From Sulfurimonas sp. (GTDB lineage Bacteria; Campylobacterota; Campylobacteria; Campylobacterales; Sulfurimonadaceae), in contig WFPU01000032.1 in the NCBI GenBank assembly GCA_015487435.1, forward strand, positions 1-19,526: a DNA stretch of 19,526 nt. Direction: 5' to 3'. Shown one piece after another: positions 1 to 5,171 of this stretch (its first letter is position 1; every line of letters starts with the position of its first letter). Below the pieces are notes generated by a model. That model did no database searches. It saw only the letters and a list, made by a program, of their open reading frames with translations, and was not told the DNA's origin. Made by a program: the position numbers and the translations under genes.

Positions 1-117
1 AAGACTAATACAAGACGTTTTATGTGCTGGTACAAATGTCCAGAAAGGAAAGAAACATGTTTGACATTAGCCTTTGTGAAAACTATGAGTCTTAAAGAAC
101 ACACAACCATATTTTAA
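1..117 (+). CDS. 3' end of an unidentified gene (partial)
   Basis: The frame starting at base 1 is open for 38 codons and ends at TAA (115-117). The peptide is basic and Cys-containing, with CWYKC near residues 9-13 and a further Cys near residue 20, and ends in HTTIF. I do not recognise the family. A C-terminal piece of a transposase or other mobile-element protein is possible given the accessory surroundings, but nothing visible proves it, and chance openness over 38 codons cannot be excluded. Confidence 0.3.
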   Translation, partial: KTNTRRFMCWYKCPERKETCLTLAFVKTMSLKEHTTIF

Positions 118-154
118 CGGTTTGGTTGATAAATATATTATACGAAGGAATTTC

Positions 155-448
155 ATGAGACTTGATGAAAATATTAAAAAATTGATAATCAATTATTCAC
201 AAGAATATTTTACTGATTTTAAAATTTACCTTTTTGGAAGTAGAGTTGATGATAGTAAAAAAGGTGGAGATATTGACCTGTTTATTGACTCTAAAGCAGA
301 AATCCCTTTGAAGAATCAGATGCTCTTTTTAAAAAAACTATACAAAAATGCAACACAAAGAAAGATTGACTTGGTTGTTAAATCTCCATCAAAACAAGAT
401 ATGCCAATATTTAAAACTGCTTTAGAAAATGGGATTGAACTATGTTAA
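155..448 (+). CDS. mntA: MntA-like nucleotidyltransferase antitoxin (MNT domain)
   Basis: This is a minimal nucleotidyltransferase of about 97 residues. The polymerase-beta signature is clear: GSR at residues 28-30, then GGDIDLFID with D39 and D41 as metal-binding Asp residues (GS-X9-DXD), and a third candidate Asp at D72 in RKIDLVV. The family pairs with HEPN toxins; in the studied MntA-HepT systems the antitoxin adds AMP to a Tyr of the toxin to inactivate it. An in-frame TTG at 122 would add 11 residues, but the ATG at 155 has AAGGA seven bases upstream and the shorter protein fits the family better. The gene overlaps the next by 7 bases, antitoxin first, which suggests translational coupling. 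Family assignment is firm; the activity is inferred. Confidence 0.88.
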   Translation: MRLDENIKKLIINYSQEYFTDFKIYLFGSRVDDSKKGGDIDLFIDSKAEIPLKNQMLFLKKLYKNATQRKIDLVVKSPSKQDMPIFKTALENGIELC

Positions 449-888
449 TTGAGATGCTTGAGACAGTAGATTTGCATCTAAAAAGAGCAAATGCAACTTG
501 TGAAGATATAAAAAATATAGATTTAAATAAAGATGTTTTTGATGATAAAGAGAATGTAAAAACAATAGATGCTTTTATATACAGATTTGTAAAGTTACAA
601 GACTATATGGGTGAAAAGCTTTTTAAAGAGTTGTTAAGGTCTCTCTTGGAATATAAAGACAATATGTCAATGTTAGATGTCCTAGATAAATTGGAAAAAT
701 TAGAAATCATTAAAAGTTCTGATAGATGGCTTGATTATAGAGAGATTAGAAATAAATTAACACATGAATATCCGGATAATCAAGATGAAATCATAGATGG
801 AATAAAAATTTCATTAGAGTATTTTAGAGAGATTGTAAAGCTGGTTATAGGTATTAAGTCCTATATAAAAGATAATGGTTTAGTTTAG
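442..888 (+). CDS. hepT: HepT-like HEPN ribonuclease toxin
   Basis: This all-helical protein of 148 residues carries the HEPN catalytic motif RX4HXY as R103-NKLT-H108-E-Y110. In characterised HepT toxins Arg and His form the RNase site and the Tyr is the residue modified by the MntA partner, so every key residue is present here. Length and helical, charged composition fit the family. It overlaps the upstream MNT gene by 7 bases, making a complete type VII-style toxin-antitoxin pair beside a metal-resistance locus and gene remnants, a usual accessory setting. A second ATG at 454 is an alternative start. The cellular target cannot be read from the sequence. Confidence 0.88.
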   Translation: MLIEMLETVDLHLKRANATCEDIKNIDLNKDVFDDKENVKTIDAFIYRFVKLQDYMGEKLFKELLRSLLEYKDNMSMLDVLDKLEKLEIIKSSDRWLDYREIRNKLTHEYPDNQDEIIDGIKISLEYFREIVKLVIGIKSYIKDNGLV

Positions 889-986
889 AAGATGAAGTAA
901 AATTTTATAAGAGTTACCACTCTACGATTCACTTTGAGGAAAGATTAGATAAATCTCTCAATTTATGATATAGTTTAAAATATTAT

Positions 987-1355
987 TTATTTGGTGTTGT
1001 CATACTGGTAGACAACACCATCTTCATACTCTTTCACTAATGTTTCAAAACATCCTGCTATCTCTTTCATAGTTTCAATATTCGGTTCTATATAAATCTT
1101 ATTTTTACTTTTGGTCATAATGATTATTTTCGCATCTTTTAGTTCTTTAAGATGTCGTGATATAGTAGGGAGTGCAAAATCAAAATGCTCTGCTATACTT
1201 GTAACACAAGTGGCTTGAGCGATTATGTCATCTTTTGGTTTTGTGTTATCAATAGAACAAGCATAACCACCACTAAAAATATTTTTAAAAATTTTAAATC
1301 TTGTCTCATTACCTAGTGCTTTAAAAATCTTTATCTTTTTGTCCATATTCAGCAT
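987..1355 (-). CDS. ArsR/SmtB-family metal-responsive repressor
   Basis: This is a winged-helix DNA-binding protein of 122 residues. The opening KIKIFKALGNETRFKIFKNI is the typical first helix pair of ArsR proteins, and LPTISRHLKELKDAKII (about 62-78) is the recognition helix leading into the wing. Cys occurs at 33, 50 and 102; C33 and C50 flank a longer than usual insert before the HTH and could bind a soft metal or arsenite, but the classic ELCVCDL site is absent. AAGGA precedes the ATG. It is the last gene of the minus-strand operon that starts near 2360, so it probably represses its own operon and the divergent merT-like operon through the ATTTAGC repeats. A 9-bp hairpin lies over its last codons. 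Ligand identity is unknown. Confidence 0.88.
   Translation of the reverse strand: MLNMDKKIKIFKALGNETRFKIFKNIFSGGYACSIDNTKPKDDIIAQATCVTSIAEHFDFALPTISRHLKELKDAKIIIMTKSKNKIYIEPNIETMKEIAGCFETLVKEYEDGVVYQYDNTK
993..1019 (-). terminator. Hairpin over the 3' end of the arsR-like gene
   Basis: GGTGTTGTC (993-1001) and GACAACACC (1011-1019) form a perfect 9-bp stem with a 9-base loop. It covers the last codons of the repressor gene. No clear U-run follows on either strand, so it may be a weak terminator or an mRNA-stabilising structure. Confidence 0.4.
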
Positions 1356-1379
1356 GGTGTAAATTTCCTTAATTTTTCT

Positions 1380-1520
1380 ATTGAAAGTATATCTAATCCT
1401 TTATCAGATATTTATCAAGTACACTATTTCTCATATCTTTTGCAAAATTCTAACTCTCTTTATCATCAAGAACAGATATACATCCACATTTTTCTTCTGT
1501 AGACATGCTTTTACAGATCT
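1380..1520 (-). pseudogene. Decayed partial copy of the neighbouring 65-residue Cys/Met protein gene
   Basis: On the minus strand this stretch closely matches the gene at 1778-1975. Shared pieces include the start MS(I/T)EEK, then LDDKES, (N/D)FAKDM and NSVLDKY. Relative to the intact gene about 14 codons in the middle (around KMMPNCLDSVLSA) are missing, and a Gln codon has become TAG after LDDKES. The readable frame runs 1506 to 1393 with one internal stop. Similarity continues into the 5' and 3' flanks, so this is a segmental duplication. Its start touches the stop codon of the SHOCT gene. It is almost certainly non-functional. Confidence 0.8.
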
Positions 1521-1729
1521 TTTTTTATTTCTTCAAATTCTTCTTTTGTAATTTCACCTTTTGCATATCGTTTTTTTAAAATATCTAAGGGCGAATCTGA
1601 TTTCTCATCACTGTACATATTCTTAAAATTGCCACGATTAAATACGAAAAACATCATTACAAGCATTACGCCTATACCAACAAATGGAAAAATCCACATC
1701 CCATTCATAAAAAAATATTCAGGTCCCAT
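1511..1729 (-). CDS. Small membrane protein with SHOCT domain
   Basis: This 72-residue protein has one membrane helix at about residues 10-31, including IFPFVGIGVMLVMMFFVF, followed by a polar linker. The C-terminal SHOCT motif, DILKKRYAKGEITKEEFEEIKKDL (about 48-72), is textbook: short helices around Arg-Tyr and Gly-Glu-Ile. SHOCT segments end many small membrane proteins and are thought to aid oligomerisation; no enzymatic role is known. AAAGGAG six bases upstream of the ATG is a strong ribosome site. It lies inside the minus operon with two Cys/Met-rich proteins and the ArsR repressor, so a part in metal stress at the membrane is likely but not shown. The metal-rich N-terminus (MGPEYFFMNGMW) contains several Met residues. 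Confidence 0.85.
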   Translation of the reverse strand: MGPEYFFMNGMWIFPFVGIGVMLVMMFFVFNRGNFKNMYSDEKSDSPLDILKKRYAKGEITKEEFEEIKKDL

Positions 1730-1777
1730 TACATTCTCCTTTGTGTTTAAAAAACTTTTTAACTTTTTTTATTGAAA

Positions 1778-1975
1778 TTATATTGAGTACTCTATCATAT
1801 ATTTATCAAGTACACTATTAAGTTTACTTTTCATATCTTTTGCAAAATCCTGACTCTCTTTATCATCAAGAGCAGATAAAACTGAGTCTAAACAGTTTGG
1901 CATCATCTTTGATACACATTCACGTTTTTCTTCTATAGACATGCTTTTACACATCTTCTTACATTGTTCCATCAT
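1778..1975 (-). CDS. Small Cys/Met-containing protein, unknown family
   Basis: This predicted soluble helical protein has 65 residues, with Cys at 5, 9, 20 and 28 and many Met residues in its first half. CKKMCKSM and KMMPNC are the metal-ligand-like parts, while the second half is a plain charged helix ending in DKYMIEYSI. I do not recognise a family. A GAGGA site precedes the double ATG (start at 1975). The gene sits between the SHOCT gene and the repeat-containing Cys/Met protein, and a broken copy lies at 1380-1520, so it was duplicated locally. A role as a soft-metal binding or chaperone protein is an inference from composition and context. Confidence 0.75.
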   Translation of the reverse strand: MMEQCKKMCKSMSIEEKRECVSKMMPNCLDSVLSALDDKESQDFAKDMKSKLNSVLDKYMIEYSI

Positions 1976-2018
1976 AGTTTTTTCCTCATGATAAAAAGAG
2001 CTGTAGAGTTCTTTTTAT

Positions 2019-2267
2019 TTATAGTTCGCAAGAGCCGTCACTGCAACACTCATCATCTTTTTTTGGTGCTGCATCTTTACTGCAAGAACTAGCATCACTG
2101 CTACTAGAGCATGAAGAACCATTGTCATTAGATGAGGAGTTATCATTAGCACCCATCATATCATCACACATTGATTTTCCTTTTGCCATCATAGCATCCA
2201 TTCCTCCCATATCACTCATCATCGAGTCACACATACCTTTACCTTTTTTCATCATGCTATCCATCAT
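2019..2267 (-). CDS. Cys/Met-rich repeat protein, putative metal-binding
   Basis: This 82-residue protein contains 14 Met and 7 Cys. Two near-identical 16-residue units, MDSMMKKGKGMCDSMM (2-17) and MDAMMAKGKSMCDDMM (23-38), each carry one Cys (C13, C34) amid Met pairs. A Ser/Asn/Asp-rich linker follows, then a tail with C53, C62, C74, C75 and C80 ending in CCSDGSCEL. There is no signal peptide or membrane helix, so it is probably cytoplasmic. Such Met/Cys packing suits Cu(I), Hg(II), As(III) or similar soft ligands, though no known metallothionein motif is recognised. It is the first gene behind the divergent promoter, with AAAGGATATGTT before the ATG at 2267, and should be the most strongly expressed of its operon. 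Function is inferred. Confidence 0.8.
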   Translation of the reverse strand: MMDSMMKKGKGMCDSMMSDMGGMDAMMAKGKSMCDDMMGANDNSSSNDNGSSCSSSSDASSCSKDAAPKKDDECCSDGSCEL

Positions 2268-2286
2268 AACATATCCTTTATGTTGA

Positions 2287-2326
2287 GATACATTCTGTAT
2301 GTATCAAAGAAAGTCTTTTTTAAGAC
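2287..2326 (-). other. Two hairpins in the leader of the Cys/Met operon
   Basis: GATACAT-N5-ATGTATC (2287-2305) is a perfect 7-bp stem, and GTCTT-TTTT-AAGAC (2313-2326) a 5-bp stem. Both fall in the predicted 5' untranslated region of the minus-strand operon between its promoter and the first ATG. They could stabilise the message or act in attenuation; nothing identifies a known riboswitch. Confidence 0.35.
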
Positions 2327-2336
2327 AACCATAGCT

Positions 2337-2356
2337 ATTTAGCTTAATTGCTAAAT
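2337..2356. promoter_or_regulatory. Operator-like palindrome ATTTAGC-N6-GCTAAAT
   Basis: This is a perfect 7-bp inverted repeat with a 6-base spacer, just downstream of the predicted start of the minus-strand transcript. Its half-site ATTTAGC recurs at 2401, 2461 and 2469. The position suits repression by the ArsR-type protein encoded at the end of that operon. Confidence 0.6.
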
Positions 2357-2367
2357 TACTGATAAAA

Positions 2368-2396
2368 ATTTTACATCATTAATTTTATTTTGTCAA
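2368..2396 (-). promoter_or_regulatory. Sigma-70 promoter of the minus-strand metal operon
   Basis: Reading the minus strand, TTGACA (2396-2391) is followed after 17 bases by TAAAAT (2373-2368). This near-consensus pair predicts a start near 2361 and a leader of about 95 bases before the ATG at 2267. Operator-like repeats flank it on both sides. Confidence 0.65.
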
Positions 2397-2400
2397 GTCT

Positions 2401-2415
2401 ATTTAGCAATTTAGA
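2401..2415. promoter_or_regulatory. Operator-like direct repeat ATTTAGC-A-ATTTAGA
   Basis: This is the second copy of the ATTTAGC motif, here as a tandem half-site pair one base apart. It lies just upstream of the minus-strand -35 box and between the two divergent transcripts, so it could serve either direction. Confidence 0.5.
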
Positions 2416-2460
2416 CAATTAACTTTATTTTAAGAGCTAAAGGTATAGACTTCTAAAGAT

Positions 2461-2475
2461 ATTTAGCAATTTAGC
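2461..2475. promoter_or_regulatory. Operator-like direct repeat ATTTAGC-A-ATTTAGC
   Basis: This third copy consists of two exact ATTTAGC half-sites one base apart. The palindrome TTAGCTAA (2471-2478) is nested at its end. It sits 31 bases before the merT-like start codon and downstream of a weak -10 candidate (TATAGA, 2444-2449), a position expected to block plus-strand transcription. Confidence 0.55.
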
Positions 2476-2506
2476 TAACTAATTTAAACTTACTAAGGAA
2501 AAATTT

Positions 2507-2911
2507 ATGGTAAATAAAAATATACTAACAATCATAGGAGCAACACTAGCAGCATCTCTGTGTTGTGTAACACCTGTTTTAGCAGTGTTGGCTGGGTCTA
2601 GCTCTCTTGCTTCTTCATTTTCATGGCTTGCACCTTATCATAATTACTTGGTGATTTTTACAGTTTTGGTACTTCTCTATGCGTGGTATGACAAGCTCAA
2701 ACCGAGTAAAAATATAGAGTGTGATTGTGAAGATGAAAGTTTTTTTTCAAGTAAAAAGTTTTTGGCAACAGTCACAATTTTCACTGTTATTATGTTGTCA
2801 TTTCCTCAATGGGGAAATAGATTTTTTGGATCTGCTCCAACTGCAAGCAGTTGTTCTACTGGTGCTTGTTCATCCGATTCTAAACCTTATTATGAAAAGA
2901 CAGAGGAGTAG
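2507..2911 (+). CDS. MerT-like metal transport membrane protein
   Basis: The protein has 134 residues and three predicted membrane helices (about 7-29, 46-62, 84-100). The vicinal Cys pair C19-C20 in helix one, within ASLCCVTPVLAVLAG, and the following SW-LAPY segment match the mercuric transporter MerT family. A second pair, C72 and C74, lies in the loop between helices two and three where MerT also carries two Cys. The C-terminal tail adds C116 and C121 (SCSTGAC), making the protein slightly longer than the usual 116 residues. No MerP, MerA or MerR is present, so Hg(II) is not proven as substrate; arsenic or another soft metal is possible given the ArsM-like neighbour two bases downstream. 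AAGGA precedes the ATG. Expression is probably controlled by the shared ATTTAGC operators. Confidence 0.8.
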   Translation: MVNKNILTIIGATLAASLCCVTPVLAVLAGSSSLASSFSWLAPYHNYLVIFTVLVLLYAWYDKLKPSKNIECDCEDESFFSSKKFLATVTIFTVIMLSFPQWGNRFFGSAPTASSCSTGACSSDSKPYYEKTEE

Positions 2912-2913
2912 TT

Positions 2914-3693
2914 ATGGCTGACAATACGCAAATTATAGATTTATATACAGAGTTAGCACAAAATCCTAAAAAAGATTTTGGTTGGGATAAAGGCTTGGTA
3001 AATGCAAAGGCACATGGATATAAACAAGAGTGGATAGATGTTATTGACTCTAAAGTATGGGAATTTTGTGCAGCAGTTGGAAATCCTTTTGAAAAAGCAG
3101 AGATTAAAAAAGGCGATACTGTTTTAGATCTTGGCTGTGGTGCTGGTGTCGATATACTTGTAAGCTCTTTGTTAGTTGGAGATGAAGGAAAAGTTTTTGG
3201 TGTAGATATTACTCCAAAAATGGTAGAAATTGCATCTAAACATGCAAAAGAGATAAATGCGAAAAATGTAAAGATATTAGAAAATAGTTTTGATAATATT
3301 GATTTAGAAGATGAATGCGTAGATATTGTTATATCAAATGGTGCTATAAATCTTACCTCGTGTAAAGAGTCTGTTTTTGCAGAGATTTATCGTTTATTAA
3401 AACCAGATGGTAAAATATTTTTTGCAGATATGATAGATATTTCAGAACCATCATCTTGTAATATAGAGCAGAGTTCTTGTTGTTCAAATGATGGTGAAGA
3501 GGACTGGGCAAACTGTGTAGCTGGAACTATGAAAGAAGGTGAACTTATAGAGCTAATCCAAAAGGCTGGTTTTAAAGATGTGGTTTGCACAGGGCATACG
3601 CATTATACAACTGCTAAAACTACAAAAGGTGCTACATTTAAAGCTACTAAAGCTACTAAAATAGTATTTTCGGAGTTAAGAAAAGCACATTGA
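2914..3693 (+). CDS. arsM: ArsM-like SAM-dependent methyltransferase
   Basis: This class I methyltransferase has 259 residues. Motif I is VLDLGCGAGVD (70-80), motif II acidic V97-D98, and the SNGAINL and RLLKPDGKIFFAD segments are those of the arsenite methyltransferase family. It departs from standard ArsM: the family GCGNP reads AVGNP with a Cys at 52, and SNCVINL has Gly in place of Cys. C201 in WANCVAG and C225 in VVCTG may correspond to the conserved As(III)-binding Cys pair. A Cys-rich insert (C182, C189, C190) precedes C201. Reaction would be methyl transfer from SAM to arsenite or a related metalloid in the cytoplasm. It starts two bases after the merT-like stop, with GAGGAG as ribosome site, so the two are co-expressed. 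The family is sure, the substrate is not. Confidence 0.75.
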   Translation: MADNTQIIDLYTELAQNPKKDFGWDKGLVNAKAHGYKQEWIDVIDSKVWEFCAAVGNPFEKAEIKKGDTVLDLGCGAGVDILVSSLLVGDEGKVFGVDITPKMVEIASKHAKEINAKNVKILENSFDNIDLEDECVDIVISNGAINLTSCKESVFAEIYRLLKPDGKIFFADMIDISEPSSCNIEQSSCCSNDGEEDWANCVAGTMKEGELIELIQKAGFKDVVCTGHTHYTTAKTTKGATFKATKATKIVFSELRKAH

Positions 3694-3927
3694 GATACTA
3701 TATTAAAAACTGCTGATTATACTCAGGTATTTTGGCATCAAATTTCACCAAATAAATCTATGGTATATATAAAAAAATATACAAAAATTGATGCAAATAT
3801 TATTGATGTTGGTTGTGGAGCCTCTTACTTTGTTGATAACTTACTTAACGATGGATACAAAAATATAACTCTACTTGATACATCAAAAACTTCTCTTGAT
3901 ATTGTTAAAAAAAGAGTAGATAAATGA
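3694..3927 (+). pseudogene. Remnant of a class I SAM methyltransferase (N-terminal part)
   Basis: The frame of the upstream ArsM-like gene stays open after its stop. From about 3709 it reads like the N-terminal third of another methyltransferase: YTQVFWHQISPNKS, then IIDVGCGASYFVDNLL (motif I) and NITLLDTSKTSLDIVKKR (motif II), ending at TGA 3925-3927. The normal start and the C-terminal two thirds are missing. An internal ATG at 3760 could give only 55 residues, and there is no good ribosome site. Judged a decayed fragment. Confidence 0.7.
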
Positions 3928-4086
3928 TTAAATCATATAATAAAATTTAGAAATAGAATATTTCATTATGAAAGAATTATAAATAAGGTAAAATATGAAA
4001 ACATGCAAGATGAGATATATAGCTTATTATTGTATTTTGATGCAGAGATACATGACTTTGCTAAAGAGATGGCAAATAAAAAATGA
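3928..4086 (+). pseudogene. Remnant of an Abi-like (HEPN-type) protein, C-terminal part
   Basis: Directly after the TGA and in the same frame, the sequence reads IIKFRNRIFHYERIINK and continues to EIYSLLLYFDAEIHDFAKEM before TGA at 4084-4086. FRNRIFHYE-I resembles the RNR(I/V)xHHEPI signature near the C-terminus of Abi-family abortive-infection proteins. No start and no N-terminal domain are present. This looks like the tail of a lost phage-defence gene. The motif match is from memory. Confidence 0.5.
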
Positions 4087-4104
4087 AACTAAAAGTGATA
4101 AATA

Positions 4105-5160
4105 ATGGCTGATGATCAGGAAAAAACCGAAGAACCCACCGATAAGAAAATTCAAGATGCCAGGAAAGAGGGGAATGTCCCTAAATCTCAAGATGCTTCT
4201 GGTGTAATCACTCTTTTTATAGCAATCCTTTCCTTTTTGATGTTGTTTCCTTATATGTCATCACATATGATTTTTCTTTTTAAATATTATTTTTCTCTAA
4301 TAGGTGTTCATTTTGATAAAGCGTTGATGATTGATATTGCTATCATAACTATTCGTGAATTTTTATTCATTATTTTACCAATTGCAATAGCGATTGCAGT
4401 TGCTGGAGTTGTTGCAGCTATTTCACAATTTGGATTTTTATTTACAACAGATGCTATTCAACCAAAATTAAATAAATTAGATCCAATAAAAGGTATGAAA
4501 AATCTTGTTAGTATGAAAAAACTGATAGAGGGCGTGAAAATTACTTTTAAAAGTTTTACTACTCTTGGTATTGGTTTTTTATTTTTCTTTTTTTACATAG
4601 AAGAATTACCTACTGTTGCTTTATTTGGTTTAGGTGATCAACTTGAATGGCTTAGAGATAAAGCGATAATCTTATCATTGGTTATGTTATTTATTATTTT
4701 TGTTTTTGCAGTTATTGATATTATTATTGTTAGAAAACAATACTTTGATGGTCTTAAAATGAGTGTACAAGAAGTAAAAGATGAGATGAAAAATATGGAG
4801 GGTGATCCATTAATTAAAGCTAAAATCAGACAAAAGCAGATGGAGATATCTAAAAATAGAATGATGAGTGAAGTACCGAATGCGGATGTTATCATAACAA
4901 ATCCTACCCATTATGCAGTAGCTTTAAAATATGAAGAGTCAAAAGGTGCACCTATTTTAGTTGCAAAAGGAAAAGATAATTTAGCTCAACAAATAAAAAA
5001 AGTAGCTAGAGAAAACAGTGTACAAATAATTCAAAATCCACCATTGGCACGAAGTCTATACGCAGAAGTAGAGCTAGAGAGAACTATACCTGAAGCTTTG
5101 TTTGTCGCTGTTGCCGAAGTGTTGGCTATGGTGTATAAGACGAATAAAAAGAAAATCTAG
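4105..5160 (+). CDS. flhB: Flagellar type III export protein FlhB
   Basis: The protein has 351 residues, the usual FlhB length. It opens with EKTEEPTDKKIQDARKEGNVPKSQD, the family signature, followed by four membrane helices (about 33-52, 85-108, 143-165, 187-209) and a cytoplasmic domain with the autocleavage motif N266-P-T-H269 in ITNPTHYAVALKY. FlhB switches the flagellar export apparatus from rod/hook to filament substrates after self-cleavage between Asn and Pro. A YscU/SctU paralogue is possible in principle, but no other injectisome gene is near and scattered flagellar genes are usual in this phylum. No clear ribosome site precedes the ATG; a short upstream frame ending in TAATG may couple translation. 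It begins the plus-strand housekeeping block after the decayed genes. Confidence 0.95.
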   Translation: MADDQEKTEEPTDKKIQDARKEGNVPKSQDASGVITLFIAILSFLMLFPYMSSHMIFLFKYYFSLIGVHFDKALMIDIAIITIREFLFIILPIAIAIAVAGVVAAISQFGFLFTTDAIQPKLNKLDPIKGMKNLVSMKKLIEGVKITFKSFTTLGIGFLFFFFYIEELPTVALFGLGDQLEWLRDKAIILSLVMLFIIFVFAVIDIIIVRKQYFDGLKMSVQEVKDEMKNMEGDPLIKAKIRQKQMEISKNRMMSEVPNADVIITNPTHYAVALKYEESKGAPILVAKGKDNLAQQIKKVARENSVQIIQNPPLARSLYAEVELERTIPEALFVAVAEVLAMVYKTNKKKI

Positions 5161-5166
5161 TATAAT
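5161..5166 (+). promoter_or_regulatory. Candidate -10 box TATAAT before the DHH-like gene
   Basis: TATAATTTCG directly follows the flhB stop codon and precedes the ATG at 5172. The hexamer is perfect and of the style common in this phylum, but no -35 is obvious. Transcription would start at or just inside the coding region, so it may not serve that start codon. Confidence 0.3.
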
Positions 5167-5171
5167 TTCGA

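Noticed and set aside
122..154. TTG start adding 11 residues to the MNT protein
   Set aside because: The ATG at 155 has a well-placed AAGGA, and the added residues do not resemble family N-termini.
2721..2921. Alternative plus-strand frame within the merT-like gene
   Set aside because: Lies in another frame of a convincing membrane protein and has no ribosome site.
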